Of a stretch of DNA of 64,000 nucleotides, positions 1 to 12,540 are shown piece by piece. Position 1 is the stretch's first letter; each line of letters starts with the position of its first letter. The DNA lies in the NCBI GenBank assembly GCA_033807695.1, contig CM066308.1:868001-932000 (forward strand), given 5' to 3'. A program made the translations under genes and the position numbers. The notes below the pieces were generated by a model, which was given only the letters and a program-made list of their open reading frames with translations, did not search any database and had not been told where the DNA came from. This DNA is from Daedaleopsis sinensis. Taxonomy: Eukaryota > Basidiomycota > Agaricomycetes > Polyporales > Polyporaceae.

Positions 1-1421
1 CCATCCAAGGGCGCGGGCGAGGCTGAAAAGCGTCATGATCTATCACATCTTTCGAACGCACCAGACACCGATCCGACACCACAGTATTCCTCGCGACCTG
101 CACACACCGAACGCAATCGGTCAGACTCTTTCCGCACTCTGGTGGCCAGTTCTGCCGAGTCGTCCAGGCTTCCTACACCGAGCTACACTCCGAATGCGGG
201 CGTGGCTGGCAATGCGCACAGGGGAATGAGCTCGTACTTTCAGCACTTCCCGTCGTTCCGCATGCGCCCTCCCTCCGCCCTACGGACGAACTCCGAGGCT
301 TCGACATGCACGCGCATCTCTGACGGGAGCACCGCGGTGTCCTACCACGGTGCGGTCTCCCCGTACTCATTTTCCGACCGTACCCACGTTCCGACGGTGT
401 TCAAGGACAAGCGCTCGCTGCTGGTGCCCAAGTTCAGCATGTCGGACAAGTTCACGCAGAAGTTTCCGCGCCCGCGGACGATGCAGGGCCTGAGCTTCTC
501 GGACGTACCACTGGCGTCGGTGCTAGAGGATAGACACGGGCTGGGCATTGAGTGTGTCGGGACATGGACGCTGCACAAGTGGTGCCTCGTACTGTCCGTG
601 TACACCGTGCTGATCTACGCCGGCGCCGGGCTGGTGTGCTCCCTTCTGACCTGGTTCCGAGGTGCGTCCCCAGCCTCGTTCTCTCGTACGCGCACCCGCT
701 CACCCGTGACGTGGACGTACTAGGCTGGGCATACGCAGACGTGATGCACGTCGCCGACCACGACATCCTCGTCCTCCTCACGCTCGCGTCCTGCATCCTC
801 CTCCTCACCGCGCTCGTCGGCCTCTCCGGTGCGCTCCTCAACTCGCGTCCGCTGCTCGCCGTGTACGCGCTCCTGCTCTGGCCTGCGCTCTTCTCGCTGC
901 TCGCCGTCGGCTACCCGGCGTACAAGCGGTACGCGTTCGCGCTCGACCGCAAGCTCGCGCGCGCGTGGAGCGAGTGGTACACGCCGCTCGGGCGGCGCGT
1001 GATCCAGGACGCGCTCGGGTGCTGCGGCTTCACCTCGCCGCTGCACGCCGCCTCGCCGAGCGCGCGGTGCTACCCGCGCAGCGGCCTGCCCGGGTGCAAG
1101 GGCGCGCTGTGGCGCGTCGAACGTGCGGGGCTTGCGACGGTGTGGAGCGCGGTGTTCGCGCTCGTGCCGGTGCACATCGCGAATATCCTCGTCGCGCTGC
1201 TGTGTGCGAACCATGTGACGCGGACGTTCGGGAAGGGGCTCACGCCCAGGCGGTACCGGCTGAGCGGGGAGGACGTGCGTCAGGACGCGGCGGTGCTCAT
1301 GAAGGCGTTGAGCGTGAGCGGGGTTCGGGGTGTTGCGCGGCCGGGGGTGACGAGAGCCCCGACGAGCGGTGTGTTCCGGGAGGACAGGAGGTATTATGAC
1401 TATGATACAGGAGGCTACTGA
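1..1421 (+). CDS. Fungal tetraspanin, 5' end outside window
   Basis: The reading frame is open from base 1, so the start codon lies left of the window. One intron (662-738, GTGCGT...CAG) joins exon 1 to exon 2 (739-1421). The visible product has four hydrophobic segments: TM1 just before the intron, TM2 and TM3 in the first half of exon 2, and TM4 followed by a basic tail. Between TM3 and TM4 is an extracellular loop with the tetraspanin signature CCG (LGCCGF) and two further cysteines (one in ARCYPR, one in PGCKG). The N-terminal tail is long, Ser/Thr-rich and probably cytosolic. Tetraspanins organise membrane microdomains; fungal members act in polarised growth and host penetration. The family call rests on topology plus the CCG motif. 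I cannot say which fungal subgroup it is (Tsp2-like is plausible). The C-terminus ends in a Tyr/Asp-rich stretch before the stop. Confidence 0.85.
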
Positions 1422-1856
1422 TCATCTTTGCACAAGGCTGTCTCCTTATGAATTTGCGGTTCGTAGGATCTTGCTTTCTTCGTATTGAACGGCAATCCCC
1501 ACTTTGTTCCCCACTTCTGAGGAGTGTGCGCCGCAGCGCGATGATATCCCGGCAAGTTACTTCACTTTCGGATATACTCTTAAGTATGTCCTAGATGATG
1601 CAGAGTGTAGATTCTGATAGTTGAGAGGAGCAATTATGCGCAGACATCAATGCCGCTTGTTGCTACAAAGCAGTGCTGCTGATTCTTTCTCTCTAGATTA
1701 ACCACTAGTACTGTCTGCTGTGCTCCCGACGTGACATGGCAAGTTAGTCAGACTCTACGAGAGATGTTTGCAGGAACAAGGCAGGTCCAGCGCAAGATGG
1801 GCTCGACATAAACGAATCTACTACTAGGCCCAACGTTATGTGAATAGTGCGTCCCA
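1422..1856. other. Intergenic, convergent 3' ends
   Basis: About 430 bases between the tetraspanin stop and the stop codon of the left CYP505 gene. The two genes converge, so this should hold both 3' UTRs. I see no coding potential, repeat or RNA gene. Similarity to the right CYP505 copy ends about 20-30 bases beyond its stop codon, at roughly base 1835. Confidence 0.6.
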
Positions 1857-4800
1857 TTACTCGAAGATATCAGTTGCATATCGTCCGTTCATAATCTCCC
1901 CAAGAACCGCCGGGTCGTCCACGCCCTTGCTCTCCTTGATGAAATCAACGATTGTCTGCTTCACGACCGTCGCAATCTTGCTGGATCCACAGACAAATAT
2001 CTGTAGTGCACCAGCATCGTCAGCACTAGACATCTGTTACCTAGAAGTGTGCTCGTGCTCACCTTTGCGCCAGCGTCGAAGGCCTTGATGACGTCCTCTT
2101 TGTCGTGTGAAAGTCGGCTGAACGTGCCAGTTAGCATGGTTCTGCGCACACAATTATTAGGTGCAAGAGATAACGCACTGCTGAACGTAGCGGCAATCCG
2201 CCGAATCCCCCGACGAGCGCGAGAATGCGGGGCGGATATCAACCACTCCGAGCTTACTCCATTCCGCCAAGTCGGTATCCCCATACAAGAAGTCGTCCCT
2301 TGCAGTACGACATCCAAAGAAGAGCAAGCTCTGCGCAACCTCGCGGCCCGCGAGCTTCTGCATTGCCCGCTCCTGAAGGAAGCCACGCATCGGCGCGAGT
2401 CCAGACCCCGCGCATATCATTACGAGGGGCACAGTGGGATCTGCGGGCGGATGGAACGCCGCATTGGATGCGCGAACAGAGAGCTGGACCTTGTCGCCTG
2501 TACGTAGGCCAGCGAGATACGTGGATGCGACGCCCAAGTATGGCTCGTCGCGGCCCGACAGCGGAGGCGCGTCGACGACGCTGATCGTCAGCGAGACGCG
2601 GTTGGCATTCCAGAGCGGAGAGGAAGAAATCGAGTATTGCCGGATTCGCATGGGCGGGAGCATCTTCAAGAACGCGGAGAGGGAGACGTCGATGTCGCCG
2701 TTCTCCTCGAGAACGTCAAGCACGCTGAGACGCCGCTTGAAAACTGTGTCCGCGTAGTTAGCGATGAGGTCTTTGAGGGCCTGGGTTGATCTCGGAGAGG
2801 ATGTCATGCGGACGAGAGCGTCCAGGTCGCGGGTCGTGGCAGGCTGCTGCAGCTCGACGTAACCGCTGAGGAGGTTGTAGATGCTGATTGGCTTCTTGAC
2901 TGGAAGTGAAGTAGGGGCGGAGGTATTTATCTCGATCTGAGAATGTAGCCGTGAGTACCTCAAGGCTTGTTTGCTCCACAAGCAACATGCTTACCTCTTG
3001 TTCGACTGACAGCCCGAGCCGCGCGATTGCTCGTCTCACGAGACGGTCTGGGTTCACAGGGAGGCTGCCGAGCTCATGTCAGCTGCGAATGCACGAGCAT
3101 GTGACCGAAACTCACATCGCAAGGTAATCGCCGGTGCGGTAGGTCATCCCTTCAGGTAGCTCGAATTCTGGACAGCAGGATGAGCCGAGACCCCTGGAGG
3201 AGCCTGCGTTAACGTACCAATATGGCGCTTGGGCGGTGCCCCTGCTGCGGTGAGAACCCTGTTCTCGACGACCGTTCCGAGTGCGGTATCGGGCTGGCGC
3301 AGAATGTCGGCACGGGAGGTTCCAGACGAGACGGTCTTGACCTCGATGCCATTGGCATCCGCGGCAGCGACAGAGGGACCATATTCCTGTGTTGATGCTC
3401 ACTCAGTCATTCATCGTCAAACTGTGTGGAGCAACTGACAGACCTTGCTCAGCGCCTCCCAAACTGTCATCTCCCATTCGTCAAACGAGCCAAAGAACGC
3501 CGCATCGGCAGCATCTCCCTCACCGCGAGTCACAATCCGGGAGCCCCCGCGCTGCTCGAGAAGCGAATCGATGAGCGTCGGGATGCGTTGATACGTATTC
3601 ACCCAGTCGCGGTTCCCGCAGCCAAAGACAGCAAACCTCACGCCAGAGTACGAATCTCCTTGAGCGTTCTCTAAATGCTCAACGAAGTGCCGCGCATTGT
3701 CGGCGGGCTGGCCCTCGAATGAGGCGGTCACAATGAAGACTGGTCCGTCTGTGGGAATATGCCCGGAAGCCGAATCGAGCGTGCCAAGCGAGGCTTTGAA
3801 TCCTGTGGTTTCGTCAGTTGTCACCGTCAAGGGGTAGTAAGTCAAGCACATTCCTACGTACCATACGCAGGTGCGGCGGATGCAAGTCGTTGTGCGAGAG
3901 ACTCCGATGTCCCAGTGTTCGATCCGTAAAGAACGTACAGCGGGCCATTGCCGCCCGCAACGGACGCAGTCGTAGTGGTACGGGAGTGCGAGGCGGACGA
4001 AGAGATGTCACCGCTGAGGAGTGTAGATGATGGAGGTGCGAGCAAAGAGTGTTTGCCTTGGCGAGGGACGGCGTGAATAAAAAACTTGTGAGGCTTGATC
4101 GTCAGCGTCTGCTTGAGCTCGAGCTCGTATGTCGGATCGTGCGTGAGGAGGTCGAAGTGCTGGAGTACCGTGACGAGTGCTACTTGCGCCTCTTGCCATG
4201 CAAAGGGACGGCCCTGAGGAGGGAGGCTATAAGAGGTTCATTCCCGATATAGATGAGTTGTGGCACTCACAATGCAAGCACGCATGCCGAAGCCGAACGG
4301 TTGCCAGGCATTAGGCTGTTTAATATGTCAGTCACGACTCGACGATACAAATTAGATGCGGCTGGAATGTACCGGGAGACTCTCGAACTTGCCGTCCAGC
4401 ATTCTTTCTGGGATGAATTTATCTGCCTGAACCGCAGTCAGCCGCACATACCACTGGCATGGAAGGACGCGAAGAAAAGGGAACTTACGTCCTCTCCCCA
4501 AAGTTTCGGATCACGCTGGGAGCCGTATATGTTGATGAGCATAGCGGTATCTTTTTTGACGGAGTATTTGCCCGCGAGTACTGTGTCCTCCAGCGGTGTG
4601 ACCTGCCGGAATGGGGCAGTGGGGCCCAATCGCATGCTTTCTCGCATCACCGCTATTGGTGCATTGGGATCAGATCGGTCGAAGTACGCATGGAGTTTAT
4701 GAGGTCACCTAGAAGATACGGAAGCTTGTTCACATCCTGAACTGTCATCGGCCGATCCCCGATCTTGGTGTCGATCTCTTCGCGGAGCTTCCGCAGAGCC

Positions 4801-6200
4801 TCTGGGTTCTTCAAGAGGAAATATACTGTGAACGTGAGCATACCGGACGTTGTCTCATGACCTAATGAAGTAGTCCAAATTAAAATCCATGAGCCGGTGC
4901 AAGGTGCCACAATGCATGGGTAGGCTTACCGGCGATGAGGAATGTAAGAAGCTACAGAACAGCATCAGCGGCTTTGTCAGTGTGTACACTGCAGACACAT
5001 ATGCATAGGTCATGTCACGTACATTGCACTTGATGTTCTCTTCAGACAAGCCGAGGCCTGTCTCCTTATCACGACCAGTAAGCATAACATCCACGAGGTC
5101 CTGCTTCTCAGAAGGGTGGCTGCGATGATCGTTCAGAACTGACATATAGACAGAACGGTCAGCTCAAATGCTCGAGATCTCCGTTGCGACGACACCTCAC
5201 TTTCGTCGACGAGCGCGTTCATGGTATCTATGTTATGTTGGTATCTCGCATTTGCTGACGACATCATTGCCTGAACAATGGAGAATCGCCTGTTGCGATG
5301 CTCGCTCTCGATCAGAAAGCCGGTCATAGCCTCGGCAAACGGATGCGGATTTTCCTATCGAGGAGTTCAACACCAGATAAAAGGGTGGACAGCAGGTCAG
5401 CCGTACCCTATAAAAAGAGTTGAGGCTGTAAACTCCGTCAGACCAGGACCGCACTCAACATCGCGATGTAGATTTACCGATATGACATTGCACACAGCGA
5501 GATAGCATCCAAGGTTAGACGTGTGAAGTCTGCTGCAGGATCGATGGTATCGCGAGGCCCAAATCTAAGAGTCGTGAGCGTCAGCATTCATACTAGTCAT
5601 ACTAGTTCATATACATCGTTGATGGCAACGCACCTCTGCCACTTCAAGATGAGTTGCGACGTGATATCCATCATGCCGTCGAACATGTTGTAAACGTTCG
5701 CAGTTCCAAAGCAAGGCATGAGCAAACGGTCTGCGTACACGAGTGAGCAGTAGCCACAGAATGGTAATAGACGCATGCAGTGCGTACGGGCGATATACCA
5801 GTTCTGCTCCCCCGGAACGTGAGCCTGGAAACAGTCGTTAGCTGATGACCTGCCCATAGCAAACACACACGATGACAACGTACAGTGAAGAGTCCGTCTC
5901 CGGCCGCACTCCGAAGCACCTCCAGGGGCCCGGAAACGAGCTTTCTGAACCGCTTCTCGTCAGAAATTTCATTGAGCATCTCGTGCGATGTAACAATGAG
6001 CTGCGACTGCGCTGTGGCTAGAGTATGAGTTCGGTGCCCTGTTTCGAGCCGTATAGCAACTTACAGAGTATGCGGAGTTCGTATATCTCTCCGTACTGCT
6101 TGGCGAGAAGGTCTATCGAGCGAAGTGGGAGTTCCGGGTCGATGGATGTGACATGACCCAGAAAGGGTATTGCTGGAGGGACGGGGATCGGAGTAGTCAT
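1857..6200 (-). CDS. CYP505-type fused cytochrome P450 / NADPH-P450 reductase, left copy
   Basis: Self-sufficient P450 of the P450foxy/BM3 type, which hydroxylates fatty acids or related chains near the omega end using NADPH. Read on the minus strand, the start is at 6200 (MTTPIPVPPAIPFLGH), with no membrane anchor, as usual for this soluble family. In order I see the I-helix GHETTSG, the K-helix ESMR, the heme loop FGFGMRACIG, a Pro/Ser/Thr linker, the FMN-binding LYGSNTGTSE, the FAD-binding RQYSISSS, the NADPH-binding CAGSGLAPMRG, and a C-terminal segment ending in DIFE. About twenty exons are split by introns of around 55 nt. All motifs are present and I found no frameshift or stop, so the gene looks functional. 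A second copy lies inverted at 12541-16884. Protein length by my reconstruction is roughly 1,050-1,090 residues, normal for the family. The substrate cannot be read from the sequence. Confidence 0.9.
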
Positions 6201-6590
6201 GGTGGAGTGAGAGCAGAGTGAGAGGGTAGAATTCGATGTGTGCTGCAATGTAGGTCGCAAACCGAGATCAGCGCGTGTGCACATATATATATGTGAACTC
6301 GTCAAAACGTGTGCCTGATCATGATGATAGTCGCCTAGAGGACATGCACACCTTGAGAGCACTCGATAGTTAACCTTGACAAGCCGGCGGGGTGACGTTG
6401 CTCCGAATCTATCGTAGGGTGACGTGTATCCACGGGAGGTACGGCCTGTTACGGCTTCGTCGAGTCGAAACCGAAGTTCCAACTCTTCTTCCGTCTTTGC
6501 TGACTGTAAATGGGCATCAGCCTGCATCAGCATGTTCTGCAGAGCGCAGCAGAGAAGGGCAGGAGGAGCTGATCTTTGATCAATGACAAT
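6201..6590 (-). promoter_or_regulatory. Promoter/5' region of left CYP505, homologous to right copy
   Basis: Upstream of the left CYP505 start, the minus strand resembles 12170-12540 in patches, including AGAACATGCTGATGC, TCGACTCGACGAAGCCG and a CATATATATA box about 85-100 bases before the ATG. The homology is clearly weaker than in the coding region. The right copy carries about 150 extra bases here. Similarity fades near 6590 (left) and 12165 (right), which sets the outer limit of the duplicated block. Confidence 0.55.
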
Positions 6591-7605
6591 TCCAAAACTC
6601 GTAAGGAGTACAAAGTGTACCCGAAGCCGAGGCTCAAAACCCATAGTATATGTAGCGACCGCCGCATCCAAACCGCATTCCGTTCAAGTTGATCAGTACA
6701 GAAGTCGTGTCAGCAGGCCAAGTAAGAGTGAAGATACTTGGCATGGCCATTGGCGGTGTAACTGAACGACATGGGAGGCAGCTTGTCGTTTACTAAACTC
6801 TAGATCTCTAGCCAGTGGCCCATTGACTACACAATGAGTAACCGTGATCAGCATGCGCCGGGTATCCATACCGTAGCAACCTACCGTAACCTATTATCGC
6901 CGAAGCAACTGTGCATCTCCTTCTCAGATCCGACTGTCGTCGGACGTGCGCTGCGGAAACAATATTGAATCGGGCACTGAACACTGACCGTCCAACGAAT
7001 GAAAATCGGATGATGCGCAAGCAGTAGATCAAGTAGATCTGAATTAACCTACTAGGAAACACCTGTCTCGCACTGGATGACGCGGACTTGAGGATGACGC
7101 GGACGGCAGCAACGTCACGCTGGGATCATGATGCGCGTCCAAGTTCGTCAAGACATCCTTTCTACGAGAAGGTTCAGTTAACGTTCACGAGTCAATACTT
7201 ACAGTGCGTATACCCGAGAAGATCAAGCTCGATCTACTTGCCTAGACGTCGTACTTGGATTCTAAACCCTAAGAAGCATTCGTGAGTAGTAGAACAGGTC
7301 ACGAGCTATCAACGGTACTCACTCCACCCCTGCGTGTGCATGTATCCGCCACAAATAAAACCACTGCGGTCACTGTCAAGCCAAGTCAGTCAGACGCACG
7401 GAGCTGAACCAGATCTAGCTTTGAACTTCACTGAAGAAGTCGGAGGGAAAGTTCGACCGCGCAAGGCGGATAGACGATCGCGACGTAAAGCCAAGACACG
7501 AAGGCGATAGATACGTATACAATCTATAACACAAAGCCCTATAATTACCGTTCTATGGCCACCTCACGCCCGCGCGAACGGAGGAACAACCACGCACGCA
7601 CGCAC
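6591..7605. other. Intergenic spacer, no gene seen
   Basis: About 1 kb between the left CYP505 promoter and the 3' end of thioredoxin reductase. Short open frames occur on both strands but none has splice-joined continuity or recognisable motifs. I see no tandem repeat or terminal inverted repeat. The last part (7400-7605) should be the 3' UTR of thioredoxin reductase. Confidence 0.5.
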
Positions 7606-8903
<1,298 letters not shown>

Positions 8904-11900
8904 TTTGGATCTCGTGGGCGAGTGAAAGGGGGCTGAGGAGGCGGCGAGTGGGAGGGCCCTGAAGAGAGCACGGAGACGGATGTTGGACTGCAGCGTGGTG
9001 AAGAAGAGACGAGCAAACTTATAGCTTTCCTACCCTCGCGGTCACGATGCGAAGACGACAACCTTAACTAAGCCTCCTCCTCCAGTCACGTGACTGCGTG
9101 CCCCGGTCGCGCTGAATAAGGCGCCGCGTTCTAGTTGTCAAACACACTGCACATGCGCGACAAACTGACCGCGAAGACGTTCTGGCCACTCACAGCGCGA
9201 CAGTTCGCTCCGAGCTTACGGAGCCTGCTCCTTATTCCGAATGCACGAACAGATGGGACCTTGGCGCACACCAACGCTCGCGCAATCAGAGCGTCCGAAA
9301 TGCCAATGCGACGTTGATGGACTCTCTATCGCCGTGCTGAAACGTGCCGCGTTCAATTGTCAGCAGGGTACGTGACTAGATTACTGCCTGCTACAGGATC
9401 TACCATTGATAGTTGACGTTGACCAGTAGCACACTAGTCTCCCCTAGGCACTAGACGATGAAGGTTCTATTGACGGTCCTACAACGTAACACACTGCTCC
9501 TGTGTCCACGAACCTACATTAAAGTAGAGGCATCTGCATCTGTGATCCTGGTGACACATTGAACCTTGCCAGAGGGATCTCGTAGGCCCGACGTCAAAGA
9601 TATTCCTGCGCTCGAATGATAGCACGGATCCCGAGTGTTGCCACGAAGTCTGGACTCAGGAAATCTACTGAAATCCACAGGTTATCGTCGCAATATTCAC
9701 CTCCCAGACACGGGCGGATAGAAAACGGAACCGAGCTAAGGGGCTAGGGCCGATAACAATAATCTAGTCCTCGGGTCTGTTGTGCGGCGAGAGCCGCTAA
9801 GTATGAAGTCGAAATGTGGTCAAAGATGCTGGCGCCGTGAGACAATAGATCGAGTGGAGGGGACCACGCGCACCGCATGACCGTGTTGGCCTATAAGTCC
9901 TCGATGCATCATAAGTATCTTCGTTGAGTGTCGTAGTAGTGGATTGTCGATGTCGAACACATCTGACTGAGCGCTGGAATTGTTCCTGCATGTAAGTCCA
10001 ACCAGAGCCACGTAACGGGGGCACAGCAGACAATAGCTATAGTTGACCTAGGGTAAAAGGGAAAGCAGGACTAGCTTGGGTTACCGTCAGGTATATTGGG
10101 GAGCCATAGCCATAGGATATTGAGACCCAATGGAGCTCGAAGCGTCGAGTCGCCAGACCCTAGTGCGCCCTTTCACGCACCCTGCCTGTGATTATTGTCG
10201 TCGGAACGTTTCGAGGAACGCTCTTCCTCCGCTAGAGGTCTCACTGCGACTTTCACGAAGAAGCAAGTAGCCGGCCCTCGGAGGCATCTCGACCTTCACA
10301 CACTGTCGGCGGAAAGTACCATAGATGTTAGGCTGCAGCCACCGAAATCTCAGTGAACAAATCCTCGCCGCACGAGACGGTAGAGGTAGCCACAAGACAG
10401 GCCAGATTCAGATGAGAAGAGCCGTAGGCAATTTCGACGCGAGCGGAAGCATGCAGTTAAGGGCACTCAGACTGGCAGTGGGTTGGCAAGAGCCGTCTGA
10501 GTCGAGGTAAACATCTCTCTGTTGGACCTCTGGTTTGACGCCCCCGTGTAGATCAATAAGCACTTGACCGAGTCAGATCCTCGTTATGACGCTGTCGGGT
10601 CGTCGTCCCTGCGTGAAGAGCTCTTCAACACGTACATCAAGGCTAGCGCATCAAGTTCCAGGCGACCCGCCTTCACAAGCGCAGTCTAGTTCCAAGCTCG
10701 AGGAAGACGAAGAGGAGCGTGAGCGTCGAGCAACAGCAGACCAGAGCGAGAATAGAAGGCGGGAACACAAATCCACGCACAACTCTTACTCGCAGAAGCC
10801 TCAAGGCAAGCCAGAACCAAAGCATAGCCAGAGCATACGTCGCATATAACCGGGAGAGCTTCCTGGCCCTACCTGTGCCACTTCACACATATTGCTCGTT
10901 GGAGCAAGCGTCGCTAAACAAGAGGAGTAGAGTCAAGGGTACTCACCACGACTGCCAGCCCAGAGACACGTCCATGTATGCGCCATGATATGCCGCTCAC
11001 CGTCAGCCGCAGTAGTTTCATGCAGTTGAGTATATGCACAGTAGTAAGGACGCGTGCAGTCGCTACAGAATGCATTGAGGGACGCATATAGTCAGCTTGA
11101 GAGGTGGATGAACGAGTAAAAGACTCGGGCGCACCTTCCGCCCGCCCAATGATACTATGTAGCGCATTCCTGCGTAGCTTCAAGTATCTCGTTCAGAGAG
11201 TTAAGACTAGTAGTATGAAGCTGATGTATCCACCAGGGGGTTGGGCATCGAGAGGAGGAGGGGGTATGCGATGCTGAGTCGGCGGCAGGCGAGCTAGATG
11301 TTGAGGAGGGGACAACCCTTCCGGGGGTGGAAGGTGAGAGGACATCGCTTATATATGAGACGTGGGCGAAGGGCATAGAAACAAGAAGAATGCCGTCAGA
11401 CTGCAGAGGGAAGGGGATAACAAGCAAAGTAAGTACGGGAAAGGTTAAGGGACTCGGACGCGACGGTCACGTGGTCGAGTATACGCGATCGGGACATCCC
11501 AGAGGCGCCCAAGGCAAGTGCGTAATCGATCAGGATTTACTTGGTAGGTGATCGCGATGCTGCGCACGCTAGGACCGATTCCACCCATGGTTAAACATGA
11601 CATGCATGACTGTATTTACATGGATCTACCTGTAGTCACAGATGAGCAGTGTCCGCGACTCCACGCGGCGTTGAATAACGGTGGTAGACGCCGAACGAGG
11701 CCAGAGAACGGGCGACTTCGGGTTGCGTACGGGAGGGACCGGGTGTGCAGATCAGCACGTGACCGCCATATTGTAAACGAGAGTAAAACCGATTCTTTAG
11801 AGGAATCGGAATCGTGATCACCGCCGCTTTCTATCTTTCATGCTCGGTAGAAAGCACCCGTCTCGGGTCCGCGAGGAGGTCGGTTTCCCGCTACCATCTC

Positions 11901-12164
11901 TCTGAGCGCGACAATGCCCTACGTAGTCACGGTTGTGTTTTTGAAAGTAAGTTAACTCATCTGCTTGATCCTATTGCCATACTCCTTCACGTGTCATTCG
12001 GCTTATTTCTTAGATGATCAATAGTAGTGGGAGTGATCATGATGCATGGCTCTCAGTGGTGAGTTCATTCTTGAATTCGTCGGACTCACCGGCTCTGCGA
12101 TATCATAGTCCAAGTGCTTTGCCGCCCTCCTTACGAGTTTGGGATTTGTCACTCATCAAATTCA
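8904..12164. other. Long gene-poor spacer
   Basis: About 3.2 kb between the thioredoxin reductase start and the homologous upstream region of the right CYP505. The first 200 bases are the thioredoxin reductase 5' region. Beyond that I see only short, low-complexity or shadow open frames (longest about 90 codons near 11155-11427), no splice-joined gene, no recognisable domain and no clear transposon end. It may be decayed sequence; I cannot assign it. Confidence 0.45.
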
Positions 12165-12540
12165 ATCTCTCCTGTGCCTCTCCGCAGAACATGCTGATGC
12201 CTATCTACATTGTCAGCAAAGACGAACTAGAGGAGGTGGAGCTCCAGATTCGACTCGACGAAGCCGAAACAGACCGAACTCGTGTCGAATACACGTCACC
12301 TTGCGATGGGTTCGGAGCAAACCCCTTGCTCCGCTGCGCACCTTAGCACGAATGTTTCGTTCGTCGAAGACGTCTTCCTCGTACTCAGAGGTAGACGCGG
12401 AGGATTGCGCTGCTATGACTTGGTAGGCAAGGTTTTTCCAGCCGCCTACTTTCATCAGTGCCTGCTTGACGAGGTCTCATATATATACCTGCACAGGCTC
12501 ATCTCGGTTTGCAACGCACATTGCACCCTCTTGCTCTACC

